From Saccharofermentans sp. (GTDB lineage: Bacteria; Bacillota; Clostridia; Saccharofermentanales; Saccharofermentanaceae): a stretch of 64,000 nt of DNA. The stretch is taken from positions 48,212-112,211 of the forward strand of contig JAEFBB010000003.1 in the NCBI GenBank assembly GCA_016292215.1, written 5' to 3'. Below are positions 36,648 to 45,706 of the stretch, piece by piece; position 1 is the stretch's first letter, and every line of letters starts with the position of its first letter. Below the pieces are notes generated by a model. That model was not told the DNA's origin. It made no database searches and saw nothing but the letters and a program-made list of their open reading frames with translations. A program made the position numbers and the translations under genes.

Positions 36648-37481
36648 TCAGTCCTCACCAAAATCAAGTTCTACTACATGCAAGACTCCGACGCGCTTTT
36701 CGACAGGCGGCAGAGTCATGTAATCGCCGAATTTTAACCTCATGTACTCATCGTAACCCTTGAGGATGCGCAATGTAGTATCTTCAAATTTTACGTCAAT
36801 GTATTCGTCGAAGCAATGAGTCGGCAAACCGTATTTGGATTGCTTGGTGCGATAAGGAAACGTCATGTGGCGCGAAAGATAGTGCTTCTTCTTGCTGTTG
36901 TTGTTCCTCTCGGCGATCCTGTTCATCCAATTAAATACGGTCTTCTTAGGGATGCGGTTGAGCAGCGAATACACTCCGCGCAGGAATGCGTTGGGCGCGT
37001 ACTTCCTCCCTACTATCGAATACTGGCACTTTCTTATCAGGAAGCACTCGAAAAAGTGTATCTGCCTCATCGGGAAATGATCCGGAACGCCGTCATAGAT
37101 AAAGACATCAATAAAGATTCCCTTATGGAATTTGAGATCTTCCTGCTTTTCCTGGATAAACTTTGTACCGTTTATCCTGAGTTTGGAATAACCCCAGTGA
37201 TATTCAGGATCGGTACGGAATTCCTGTAAAAAGTATTTGGGATCAAGGTCGGTTTTGCATGCTTCGTAGAACTTCTTGTACTCATCGCGCATGAAGATGA
37301 CATCAGCGTCGTCATCCCACGGAATAAAGCCGCCATGGCGGATAGAGCCAAGCAAAGTGCCGCCTTCCAAGGTATACTCGATGCCGTTTTTGCGGCATAT
37401 CCTGTCTACCTCTTTTAACAGTTCAAGCAGTTTTTCCCTAAGATGTATAAGGTCAGCGCCTTCTACTAACATAACTTCCAT
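36648..37481 (-). CDS. LicD family phosphotransferase
   Basis: A 277-residue protein with the LicD core: EGGTLLGSIRHGGFIPWDDD at about 39-58, in which the Asp cluster binds metal. LicD proteins transfer phosphocholine or similar phospho-substituents from CDP-linked donors to surface polysaccharide or teichoic acid. Next to the CDP-glycerol genes, a glycerol-phosphate transfer is a reasonable inference. It is coupled to gpsA-tagD (TGA-T-ATG). The ribosome-binding site before 37481 is weak; an ATG at 37472 is an alternative. Confidence 0.85.
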   Translation of the reverse strand: MEVMLVEGADLIHLREKLLELLKEVDRICRKNGIEYTLEGGTLLGSIRHGGFIPWDDDADVIFMRDEYKKFYEACKTDLDPKYFLQEFRTDPEYHWGYSKLRINGTKFIQEKQEDLKFHKGIFIDVFIYDGVPDHFPMRQIHFFECFLIRKCQYSIVGRKYAPNAFLRGVYSLLNRIPKKTVFNWMNRIAERNNNSKKKHYLSRHMTFPYRTKQSKYGLPTHCFDEYIDVKFEDTTLRILKGYDEYMRLKFGDYMTLPPVEKRVGVLHVVELDFGED

Positions 37482-37531
37482 TCCCGGTCAGCACAGATGA
37501 TTTGCGATGTGCCAAGCCGATTCATCAACAT

Positions 37532-37537
37532 ATTATA
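37532..37537 (-). promoter_or_regulatory. Probable -10 box of the licD operon
   Basis: TATAAT on the minus strand, about 50 bases before licD and after the SP1 terminator, in an AT-rich stretch. No -35 consensus is seen, so the assignment rests on the -10 box and its position. Confidence 0.4.
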
Positions 37538-37586
37538 TATTAAATAATAAAAAAGGCGAAATGATTTGCCTGGGGCATTCCCTATC

Positions 37587-37618
37587 AAAAACGAGGCCGT
37601 ATTTTATTACGGCCCCGT
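37587..37618 (-). terminator. Terminator of SP1
   Basis: Minus-strand arms ACGGGGCCGTA and TACGGCCTCGT (plus 37618-37608 and 37601-37591) with one wobble pair are followed by TTTTTGAT. Located 24 bases after the SP1 stop; outer stem resembles the terminators of SP2-SP4 and SP8. Confidence 0.9.
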
Positions 37619-37641
37619 CAGAATAACAGATTTAGAAGATA

Positions 37642-40600
37642 TTACGATACTTCTTCTACGATGTCGGATTCGGCTTCGACAGGTTCAGTAACTTCAGCTG
37701 CCGGTTCCTCAACCGATTCAGTAATTGTTTCTGCTGTATCAACAGCATCAGCAGCTTCTGCCGGTTCTACAGTTTCAACTGCATTTGCAGGTTCTACTAC
37801 AACCTGGTTAGGAGCAAGCGGTGTATTACCGATATCGATCTGATTTGCGAAAGTGCCGATAACCTTAAGGTAAACTTCCCTTGATGTTACGGAAGCTCCT
37901 GTGGAATCTGTAACGATGCAGTGATACTTGTTGCCGTTCTGGGATGCCTTGATCGTGAAGGACAATGTAGCGGTCTTAGCGCCATCGTTTATAGAACAGT
38001 TGGTCCATTCGCCATTCTTGAATACCTGCCACTGATACTTGAGACCGATACCTTTGGCTTCAATGGAATATGTTGCCGTCTCGCCTTCGTTGCCTGTGAA
38101 GTTATCAGACAGTGAAACGATCTCAAGCGGGATCTCAACAGTCAGAATAACTGTATTGGTCTTAACGTTTTCACCGTTTGCATCAGTGACAACGCAGCGA
38201 TACTTTGTTCCGCTTCTTGAAGCCTTAGCCTCAAGAGTGAGCTTGTTTGTCTTAGCGCCGTCGTTTACTGAGCAGTTTGTCCATGCGCCGGACTTGTAGA
38301 CCTGCCACTGATACTTGAGGCCTACACCGTTAGCCTTAACTGTGAATACTGCACTGGAGCCCTCAGGACCGGAATAGTTAACAGGCTGAGTTACGATCTC
38401 GAGAGGTATTAAGACTGACAGAGTAACTGTATTAGTCTTGACTGACTCTTTGTTTGCGTCAGTAATTACACAGCGATACTTTGTTCCGTGACGTGAAGCC
38501 TTAGCCTCAAGTGAAAGCGTTTTTGTCTTTGCGCCGTCATTTACAGAGCAGTTTGACCAGGCACCGGACTTATATACCTGCCACTGATACTTGAGACCTA
38601 CGCCCTGTGCAGAAACTGTGAATACTGCTGTTGAGTTTTCTGCGCCTGAGTAATCAACAGGCTGTACTAAGATCTCGAGCGGGATATCAACAGTAAGTGT
38701 AACTTCATTTGTTGTAACTGTATTCTTTCTTACATCAGTGATAGTGCAGCGGTACTTTGTTCCGTTACGTGAATCCTTAACCTCGAGCGAGAGCTTGTTA
38801 GTCTTAGCGCCATCGTTTACGGAGCAGTTAGACCAGGCACCGGACTTATATACCTGCCACTGATACTTAAGATCATCACCTGTAGCCTTAACAGTAAATA
38901 CAGCTGTATCACCGATCACACCTTTGAAGTTAGAAGGCTGCGTCGTGATCGCAAGAGGAGTAATAACTGTCATTGTGACTTCGTTGGTGTTAACCGTATT
39001 ATTGTCAGCGTCTGTGATAACGCAACGATAGATAGTGCCGTTACGTGAACTCTTAGCTTCGAGTGTCAGTGTGTTGGTTCTGGCACCGTCATTGTTGGAG
39101 CAGTTAGCCCATGCTCCGCTCTTAAATGTCTGCCACTGATACTTGAGGCTGTTGCCGTTAGCTGTAACGCTGAATACTGCTGTGTCTCCTGCCTGTCCTG
39201 AGAAATTAACAGGCTGATTTGTGATCGTGATAGGAAGGATTGCAGTAAGAGTAACTTCCTTTGTTGTAAGTGAGTTCTCTCTGGAGTCCGTTACGATGCA
39301 GTGATACTTGTTGCCGTTAGCGGTTGCCTTGATCTCGAAAGACAAAGTAGCTGTCTTAGCGCCGTCGTTCATGGAGCAGTTAGTCCACTCGCCATCCTTT
39401 AATACCTGCCACTGATATGTCAGACCGTCACCTACAGCGCCTACAGTAAATGTTGCTGTGCTTCCTACGCGTCCGGAGAAGTCACCGGGCTCGGAAGTAA
39501 TAGCAAGATGGGTCTTAGCTGTAAGAGTAACTTCGGAGGATGTTACGGAGTTGCCGTATCCGTCAGTAATGACGCAGTGATACTTATTTCCGTTTGCAGT
39601 TGCCTTGATCTCGAAAGAAAGCGTAGCAGTCTTAGCACCGTCATTCATGGAGCAGTTTGTCCACGCACCGTCCTTGAAAACCTGCCACTGGTAAGAGAGG
39701 TTATCGCCTGCTGCAACAATGGTGAATGTAGCGATGTCGCCTATGAATCCGGAGCAGTTTGAAGGCTGTGTGGAAATACCTGCAGCGGTCTTTACTGTAA
39801 GTGTGACTTCGGAGGTTGTAACCGTATTGCCGTAGCCGTCATTGATAATGCAGTGATACTTGTTGCCGTTTGCATTTGCCTTGATCTCAAAAGACAATGT
39901 AGCGGTTTTCGCGCCGTCGTTCATGGAAGCGTTTGTCCACGCACCATCCTTGAATACCTGCCACTGATATGTGAGGTTGTCGCCTACTGTTCCTACCGTG
40001 AATGTAGCTGTCTCACCTGCAAAGCCGGAAACGTTAGAAGGCTGTGAAGTGATAGATACAGGTGTCTTAACAGTAAGGGTTACTTCATTGGATGTTACTG
40101 AGTCACCATATCCGTCTGTGATAATGCAATGATACTTATTGCCGTTTAATGTTGCCTTAATCTCGAAAGACAGTGTTGCGGTCTTAGCGCCATCGTTCAT
40201 GGAGCAGTTTGTCCACGCACCGTCCTTGAAGACCTGCCACTGATATGAGAGGTTGTCACCTCTTGCAGCGATTGTATATGTAGCTGTCTCGCCTGCAAAG
40301 CCGGAAGCATTTGAAGGCTGAGATGTGATGTTAAGCGGAGTCTTAATAGTGAGAACGACTTCTTTGGTTGTTACGGAATTGCCATAACCGTCAGTAATTA
40401 TGCACTGATATCTGTTGCCGTTAGCCGTAGCCTTGATCTCAAATGACAAAGCGGCAGTCTTGGCACCATCATTAATGGAGCAGTTTGTCCATTCGCCATC
40501 CTTGAATACCTGCCACTGATATACCAGTTCATCGCCCTGAGCACCGACAACAAATACAGCTGTCTCACCTACCAGACCTGTAAAGTTAACAGGTGCGCTG

Positions 40601-41940
40601 TTGATCATGAGATTTGTACGATCGATCGTAAGTGTTGCGCTGTTGGATGTTTTAGAAAGACCATATGTGTCAGTTACCGTACAGTCGTATCTTCGACCGT
40701 CTTTATTGCAGGTGATCGGGACTTTCAAATTGGCAGTAGTACTGCCGGTATAGGTGCATGCCACCCATTCTCCGTCTACAAATTCATTCCATTGATAAGT
40801 AAGGCCGTCACCTGTTGCTCTGACAGAGAATGTAGCAGTGTTTCCGACTCTGCCGGTGACATTAGACGGATTTGAGGTAATAGTAAGCTCATTGGTACCG
40901 TGTGAGAAAATAACTTCAATGCCCTGTTCAGCGAATTCCTGATCCATACTCCACTCGCCGTCCATCAAGGTATCGATATTCTCCCACTGAGAACGTGTAC
41001 CTGTATATGTTACCTGATGGAGACTGGTACATCCCGCAAAACAGCTGTAGCCGAAAGACTGTACACTGGAAGGAATCGTAAAACTGGAAAGGCTAATGCA
41101 GTCCAAGAAACATTCTTCACCAACATAAAGAATGCCGTTTGGTATATTTATGGAACTAAGGCTGGAGCAAGCCTGGAATGCAGATCCGTCAACTTTTAAG
41201 ATATCGTCAGGAAGAGTGACAGTTGTTATGCCTGAACAGCCGCAGAAAGCGAATTTATCAATAGTTGTTACATTTTCAGGAATAACGAGTCTGGTAATAC
41301 TTGTACAACCGTTAAAAGCTGATCTGCCGATATAGCTAAGAGAAACAGGCAGAGTGAAGTTGCCAAGACTGGTGCAGTTTTGGAATGCAAACTGACCGAT
41401 TTCTGATAATCCATTTGAGAAAGTGACTGTTTTTAAAGCCTTATCGCCATAGAAAGCCTGCGTGTTAATTGTTTTTACACTGCCGGGAATTGAGATAGAG
41501 GTTAATCCCGTGCATGACTTAAAGGTATAACTGTCAATTGCAGTGAGATTATTTGAAAGAGTTACGCTTGAAAGTCTTGAGCAGCCATAAAAAGCGCTTG
41601 AACCAATGGAAACAACACTGTTTGGTATTGTTACTTCAGTAATATATGTGCAGCCATAGAATGCGTTACTGCCTATATGAGTTATCGATGAAGAAAAAGA
41701 GATGCTTTTGATCTTAGCCCTTTTGCTGGCCCAAGGAGCACCGCCTGATGTAGGGAAATCCGTCATGGCGCCTGTACCCTGAATAGACAGCAAGCCACTG
41801 TCTTCATTAAGTGTATAAGTTAAATCAGTTCCGCAGCTTCCGTTGTAAACAGCGGCATTAGACTTAAGCGCCGGGAACGATGCGACGGCAATGAATACTG
41901 CAAGGAAAAATGCCAGGATCTTCACTTTTTGATGTCTCAT
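37642..41940 (-). CDS. SP1: secreted BspA-like leucine-rich protein with 11 Ig-like modules
   Basis: The protein has 1432 residues. The signal peptide (about 1-29) has a hydrophobic core and ends SNAA. The BspA opening (TYTLNEDSGLLSIQGTGAM) is followed by about ten LRR_5 repeats of 23 residues (IPNSVVSIGSSAFYGC type) to about 345. Eleven tandem 92-residue modules follow, each with YQWQ-x3-K-x-G-x-W-x-N-C-S, NDGAKT and Y-x-C-x-x-TD. The acidic Val/Thr/Glu tail of about 75 residues ends DIVEEVS. No LPXTG, SLH or C-terminal span is seen. ATG 41940 has TTGGAGG upstream; the start at 41967 is unsupported. Probably a surface adhesin by family resemblance. Confidence 0.88.
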   Translation of the reverse strand: MRHQKVKILAFFLAVFIAVASFPALKSNAAVYNGSCGTDLTYTLNEDSGLLSIQGTGAMTDFPTSGGAPWASKRAKIKSISFSSSITHIGSNAFYGCTYITEVTIPNSVVSIGSSAFYGCSRLSSVTLSNNLTAIDSYTFKSCTGLTSISIPGSVKTINTQAFYGDKALKTVTFSNGLSEIGQFAFQNCTSLGNFTLPVSLSYIGRSAFNGCTSITRLVIPENVTTIDKFAFCGCSGITTVTLPDDILKVDGSAFQACSSLSSINIPNGILYVGEECFLDCISLSSFTIPSSVQSFGYSCFAGCTSLHQVTYTGTRSQWENIDTLMDGEWSMDQEFAEQGIEVIFSHGTNELTITSNPSNVTGRVGNTATFSVRATGDGLTYQWNEFVDGEWVACTYTGSTTANLKVPITCNKDGRRYDCTVTDTYGLSKTSNSATLTIDRTNLMINSAPVNFTGLVGETAVFVVGAQGDELVYQWQVFKDGEWTNCSINDGAKTAALSFEIKATANGNRYQCIITDGYGNSVTTKEVVLTIKTPLNITSQPSNASGFAGETATYTIAARGDNLSYQWQVFKDGAWTNCSMNDGAKTATLSFEIKATLNGNKYHCIITDGYGDSVTSNEVTLTVKTPVSITSQPSNVSGFAGETATFTVGTVGDNLTYQWQVFKDGAWTNASMNDGAKTATLSFEIKANANGNKYHCIINDGYGNTVTTSEVTLTVKTAAGISTQPSNCSGFIGDIATFTIVAAGDNLSYQWQVFKDGAWTNCSMNDGAKTATLSFEIKATANGNKYHCVITDGYGNSVTSSEVTLTAKTHLAITSEPGDFSGRVGSTATFTVGAVGDGLTYQWQVLKDGEWTNCSMNDGAKTATLSFEIKATANGNKYHCIVTDSRENSLTTKEVTLTAILPITITNQPVNFSGQAGDTAVFSVTANGNSLKYQWQTFKSGAWANCSNNDGARTNTLTLEAKSSRNGTIYRCVITDADNNTVNTNEVTMTVITPLAITTQPSNFKGVIGDTAVFTVKATGDDLKYQWQVYKSGAWSNCSVNDGAKTNKLSLEVKDSRNGTKYRCTITDVRKNTVTTNEVTLTVDIPLEILVQPVDYSGAENSTAVFTVSAQGVGLKYQWQVYKSGAWSNCSVNDGAKTKTLSLEAKASRHGTKYRCVITDANKESVKTNTVTLSVLIPLEIVTQPVNYSGPEGSSAVFTVKANGVGLKYQWQVYKSGAWTNCSVNDGAKTNKLTLEAKASRSGTKYRCVVTDANGENVKTNTVILTVEIPLEIVSLSDNFTGNEGETATYSIEAKGIGLKYQWQVFKNGEWTNCSINDGAKTATLSFTIKASQNGNKYHCIVTDSTGASVTSREVYLKVIGTFANQIDIGNTPLAPNQVVVEPANAVETVEPAEAADAVDTAETITESVEEPAAEVTEPVEAESDIVEEVS
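37870..40890 (-). repeat. Eleven 276-bp tandem repeats in SP1
   Basis: The DNA encoding the Ig-like modules is periodic: the conserved CCTGCCACTG block (plus strand) begins at 38025, 38301, 38577 and 38853 and continues at the same 276-bp step. Adjacent units in the middle (39.3-40.5 kb) are especially alike at base level. Such identity makes unequal crossover and change in copy number likely. Confidence 0.85.
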
Positions 41941-42100
41941 AATATACCTCCAAGGAAACACTTTCACTATTTTAATATTTATATATATATTCTCAATGAC
42001 AGATGTGTCCTTAATCGAACAAAAGTGTAAATAAATTATTTTTTATGACCGATATTCAATATAATTAAGTTCAATGTGTTACCAAAATAAAATTGTCTTG

Positions 42101-42134
42101 AAAAAAGTAAAACGAGGCTGATATTCAGCCCCGT
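42101..42134 (-). terminator. Terminator of the mmdA-oadA operon
   Basis: Minus-strand arms ACGGGGCTGA and TCAGCCTCGT (plus 42134-42125 and 42121-42112) have one G-T pair and a 3-base loop, followed by TTTTACTTTTTT. It lies 31 bases beyond the oadA stop. Confidence 0.92.
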
Positions 42135-42164
42135 TCTACAGTGATTATTTTGCTCAAAAAAGAA

Positions 42165-43559
42165 TTATCTTATCCAGTCTACGGTTATTTCCTTCACATC
42201 TCCGCCATCGCGCTTCCTGATGAATTCGGGCGCCACCTGGGGGAACATGGCGCATGACAATACGTCCTCTTCACTCTTGGCGATGTCCTTGTACTGCTTC
42301 TTGATAGTCTCGAGCTCAGGTTTAAGAAGATCAGCGGGACGGCATGTGATTACCTCGTCAGATCCGATTGCCTGATTTCTTATCTCTTCATTTACAACGC
42401 CCGGGAGCTCGCCGTATTCGCCGCGAAGCAATCCCTTGGATTCTTTAGTAAATGTCTTGTATCTGCCCATGAGAACGTTAAATACGGCCTGTGAGCCAAC
42501 AATCTGGCTGGTAGGAGTTACAAGCGGAGGATATCCGAAGTCCTCACGAACCCTGGGGACCTCCTGGAGCACCTCCTCCATTCTGTCTTCTGCGTTAGCC
42601 TGCTTGAGCTGTGACAGAAGGTTTGAGAGCATTCCTCCCGGTACCTGATAGAGCAGAGTATTGGGATCTACGCGCAATACTTTGGAGCTGATTGTGCCTG
42701 CAGACTCCATTTTCGCAGCGACACCCTTAAAGTGGATCGCAGCCTCATTGAGCTTGCCCAGGTCAAGACCGGTATCTCTCACGGTTCCGCGAAGAGTAGC
42801 TACCAAAGACTCTGTAGCCGGCTGTGATGTTCCGTTCGCGAAAGGAGACAACGCGCAGTCAACGATATCTACGCCTGCCATAGCAGCCATAAGATATACC
42901 ATTGAGCCTGTTCCCGTTGTGTTATGAGTATGGAGATGGATCGGAATGGATACCTTCTCCTTCAGTTTCTTAACAAGAGAATATGCATCTGCGGGAAGCA
43001 AAAGGTTTGCCATGTCCTTGATGCAGATAGTATCAGCGCCCATCTGCTCGAGAATAACAGCCTTGTTTACGAAGTAATCCTCGTTATGTACGGGGCTTGT
43101 CGTGTAGCTCATTGCAGCTTCCACCATGCCGCCATACTTCTTCACTGCCCTGATCGATGCTTCCATATTACGGATGTCGTTAAGAGCGTCAAAAATACGG
43201 ACTATATCGATACCGTTTTCGATGGATTTGGCGCAGAAAGCCTCTACCATATCGTCTGCGTAATGGCGGTATCCGAGCAGGTTCTGTCCGCGCAAAAGCA
43301 TCTGAAGCTTGGTGTTGGGAAGTGCTTTGCGCAATGTGCGGAGCCTCTCCCACGGATCTTCGTTAAGGAAACGCATGCACGAGTCAAAAGTAGCGCCTCC
43401 CCAGCATTCGATAGACCAATATCCGATGCTGTCTAATACTTCACATGCAGGAAGCATATCCTCAAGGCGCATACGCGTAGCAGCCTGGCTCTGGTGGGCG
43501 TCTCTCAGGATAGTATCCGTGATTTGAAGCTTATTATTTGTACTAAAAAGTTCAGACAT
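42165..43559 (-). CDS. oadA: Pyruvate/oxaloacetate carboxyltransferase subunit (OadA/PycB/5S-like)
   Basis: A 464-residue TIM-barrel carboxyltransferase that moves CO2 between biotin and pyruvate/oxaloacetate. It shows the N-terminal metal and substrate motif LRDAHQS, LLRGQNLLGYRHY, a carbamylated-lysine region CIKDMANLL, and metal-binding HLHTHNTTG. It ends at about residue 464 without a fused biotin domain; the carrier is the separate gene just upstream (9 bases). GAGG precedes the ATG. In this cluster it would be the 5S-like partner of a transcarboxylase or the alpha subunit of a decarboxylase whose membrane beta subunit is absent here. Confidence 0.93.
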   Translation of the reverse strand: MSELFSTNNKLQITDTILRDAHQSQAATRMRLEDMLPACEVLDSIGYWSIECWGGATFDSCMRFLNEDPWERLRTLRKALPNTKLQMLLRGQNLLGYRHYADDMVEAFCAKSIENGIDIVRIFDALNDIRNMEASIRAVKKYGGMVEAAMSYTTSPVHNEDYFVNKAVILEQMGADTICIKDMANLLLPADAYSLVKKLKEKVSIPIHLHTHNTTGTGSMVYLMAAMAGVDIVDCALSPFANGTSQPATESLVATLRGTVRDTGLDLGKLNEAAIHFKGVAAKMESAGTISSKVLRVDPNTLLYQVPGGMLSNLLSQLKQANAEDRMEEVLQEVPRVREDFGYPPLVTPTSQIVGSQAVFNVLMGRYKTFTKESKGLLRGEYGELPGVVNEEIRNQAIGSDEVITCRPADLLKPELETIKKQYKDIAKSEEDVLSCAMFPQVAPEFIRKRDGGDVKEITVDWIR

Positions 43560-43568
43560 TAACAGACC

Positions 43569-43943
43569 TCACTTAACTTCGAAGAGCAAGTCGCCGCCTG
43601 CAACTGTTGAGCCTTGTGCAAGGCTGAGTGAGCCGATAACACCGTCAGAAGGTGCTGTGATCTCGTTCTCCATCTTCATAGCCTCAAGAATAAGGACTAC
43701 GTCGCCTGCCTTAACAGCGTCTCCGGAAGCCTTCAATACCTTGAGGATCGTGCCGGGCATCGGTGCGATGACTGCGCCTGTGGAAGCTGCTGCGGGCTTT
43801 GCTGCCGGAGCAGGTGCTGCAGGCGCGCTTACTACGGGTGCTGCGGCCTTTGCAACAGGCTGAACTGCTGCGCCGTTTGCTCCGATAAGCTCAACGTCCA
43901 TCTCATATGTCTTGCCGTCTACTGTGATACGATACTTACTCAT
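43569..43943 (-). CDS. Biotin carboxyl carrier protein
   Basis: A 124-residue protein in three parts: a short N-terminal beta region (1-24), an Ala/Pro-rich flexible linker (about 25-55), and a biotinyl domain with EAMKMENEI, where K90 is the biotinylation site. It shuttles the carboxyl group between the two carboxyltransferases encoded on either side. It corresponds to the 1.3S subunit of propionibacterial transcarboxylase or the C-terminal domain of OadA. The start is 4 bases after the stop of the small-subunit gene. Confidence 0.93.
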   Translation of the reverse strand: MSKYRITVDGKTYEMDVELIGANGAAVQPVAKAAAPVVSAPAAPAPAAKPAAASTGAVIAPMPGTILKVLKASGDAVKAGDVVLILEAMKMENEITAPSDGVIGSLSLAQGSTVAGGDLLFEVK

Positions 43944-43947
43944 TTAA

Positions 43948-44118
43948 TTATTCTCCCAACTGATATTTGTGATAAGAAATATTGTTATCTGCGATATATT
44001 GCGCAAGAGGGCTTTTCTTTACCTCGCGAAAAGAACGAACCACTACATGATTGGTATCTACGCCGTTCTCTTCGGCGATGCAGGCTACTGCCATTGCTAC
44101 GATTAATTCCTGATCCAC
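43948..44118 (-). CDS. Small decarboxylase-type subunit (OadG/MmdD-E-like), GTG start
   Basis: A 56-codon gene that fits between mmdA (12 bases) and the biotin carrier (4 bases). It starts with GTG at 44118, seven bases after a perfect AGGAGG. The product begins MDQELIVAMAVACIAEENG and continues VVVRSFREVKKSPLAQYIA. This resembles the soluble C-terminal part of OadG/MmdD and the 55-residue MmdE stabilising subunit of Veillonella methylmalonyl-CoA decarboxylase. It lacks the N-terminal membrane helix of OadG. Identity is inferred from size, position and pattern. Confidence 0.75.
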   Translation of the reverse strand: MDQELIVAMAVACIAEENGVDTNHVVVRSFREVKKSPLAQYIADNNISYHKYQLGE

Positions 44119-44130
44119 GTTAATGCCTCC

Positions 44131-45678
44131 TTAAAGCGGGATATTGCCGTGCTTTTTGTAGGGCAATTCGCGTTCTTTAGTCTTAAGCATCTTAAAGGCA
44201 CCTGCGATCTTAGATCTGGTCTCTTCAGGCAGGATGACTTCGTCAACATAGCCGTGCTCAGCAGCGATATAAGGATTCATGAACTTCTCATTGTATTCAT
44301 TGAGGAGCTCTTCCCTCTTAGCCGCAGGATCTTCAGCTGCATCGATAGCTTTCTTGCCGATGATGCTGACAGCGCCGGATCCGCCCATAACAGCGATCTC
44401 AGCGATAGGCCAAGCATAGACAATGTCAGCGCCAGTGCCCTTGCTGTTCATTGCGATGTAAGCGCCGCCGTATGCTTTACGCATAATGAGGCTGACCTTC
44501 GGAACAGTAGCTTCGGAATAAGCATAGAGAAGCTTTGCGCCGTGACGGATGATGCCGCCGTGCTCCTGCTGTGAACCGGGCAGGAACGCCGGAACGTCAA
44601 CCAACGTAAGGAGCGGAATATTGAAGCAGTCGCAGAATCTTATGAAGCGCGATGCTTTATCGGAGGCATTGATCTCAAGAGAACCAGCCATATACAGAGC
44701 CTGGTTTGCGATGATTCCGATGGTCTCCCCGTCCAGTCTTGCGAATCCTACGATAATGTTCCTTGCAAAGTTTTCCTGTACTTCAAAGAAGCTGCCTGCA
44801 TCAACAACGGCATTGATTACGCTTCTGACGTCATATGCCTTCTTGGAATCTGCAGGAACGATATCAGCCAAAGAAGCACTGTTATCAACTGCAGTTCCCG
44901 GTACTTCAAGAGGCAGATCCTCATTGCTCTGCGGAAGGTATCCCAAGAGCTGACGTACGCCGTTAAGGCATGAGAGGTCGTCAGGATAAACGAAGTGTGC
45001 AACGCCAGATGTAGCGCTGTGAACAGCAGCTCCGCCCAATGCAGAAGATGTGATCTCCTCACCTGTTACAGACTTAACGACTGCAGGTCCCGTGATGTAC
45101 ATCTGGGCATAGTCAGTCATGAAGATATAGTCTGTGATGGCCGGAGAATAGCAAGCACCGCCTGCGCAAGGTCCCATGATAACTGAGATCTGAGGAATAA
45201 CGCCTGAAGCGATAGTGTTGCGGTAGAAGATATCTGCATAACCCGTAAGTGAATCGATACCCTCTTCTATTCTAGCTCCGCCTGAATCGTTGATGGAGAT
45301 GAAAGGCGCCTTCATTACCATGGCCTTGTCCATAGCCTGGCAGATCTTCTTAGCCTGAGCTTCGCCCAATGAGCCTCCGCCTACCGTGAAATCCTGTGAA
45401 GATGCGAAAGCAACGCGACCGTGGATATATCCGTATCCGGTTACAACGCCGTCGCCCGGCTTCTTTTTCTTATCCATTCCGAAATCAGAACATCTTGAAG
45501 AGATCTGATCGTTCAGTTCTACGAATGTGCCGTCATCGAAAAGCGCTTCCATACGCTCCCTGGCGGTCAGCTTTCCTGAAGAATGCTGCTTAGCGATCCT
45601 GTCAGCTCCGCCTGCCGCAGCTACCTGTTCCCTGCGTGCGTTTAAGCGGTCAATGCCGTTCTGCCATATTGAATCCAT
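44131..45678 (-). CDS. mmdA: Acyl-CoA carboxyltransferase (MmdA / transcarboxylase 12S-like)
   Basis: A 515-residue crotonase-fold carboxyltransferase with both halves. The first contains ARERMEALFDDGTF, GDGVVTGYG and NDSGGARIEEG; the second contains DVPAFLPGSQQEHGGIIRHGAKLL and MNSKGTGADIVYAWP. It transfers CO2 between biotin and an acyl-CoA, most often propionyl-/methylmalonyl-CoA. ATG 45678 has GGAGGAAT upstream; the frame's earlier start at 45735 is inside the promoter/inverted-repeat region. First gene of a four-gene operon with small subunit, biotin carrier and oadA. Confidence 0.93.
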   Translation of the reverse strand: MDSIWQNGIDRLNARREQVAAAGGADRIAKQHSSGKLTARERMEALFDDGTFVELNDQISSRCSDFGMDKKKKPGDGVVTGYGYIHGRVAFASSQDFTVGGGSLGEAQAKKICQAMDKAMVMKAPFISINDSGGARIEEGIDSLTGYADIFYRNTIASGVIPQISVIMGPCAGGACYSPAITDYIFMTDYAQMYITGPAVVKSVTGEEITSSALGGAAVHSATSGVAHFVYPDDLSCLNGVRQLLGYLPQSNEDLPLEVPGTAVDNSASLADIVPADSKKAYDVRSVINAVVDAGSFFEVQENFARNIIVGFARLDGETIGIIANQALYMAGSLEINASDKASRFIRFCDCFNIPLLTLVDVPAFLPGSQQEHGGIIRHGAKLLYAYSEATVPKVSLIMRKAYGGAYIAMNSKGTGADIVYAWPIAEIAVMGGSGAVSIIGKKAIDAAEDPAAKREELLNEYNEKFMNPYIAAEHGYVDEVILPEETRSKIAGAFKMLKTKERELPYKKHGNIPL

Positions 45679-45706
45679 ATATTCCTCCAATACGTTGTGT
45701 ACATAA

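Noticed and set aside
37870..40890. Regular 276-bp repeats as a CRISPR array
   Set aside because: The period is far too long, there are no unique spacers, and the repeats encode conserved protein modules in one open frame.
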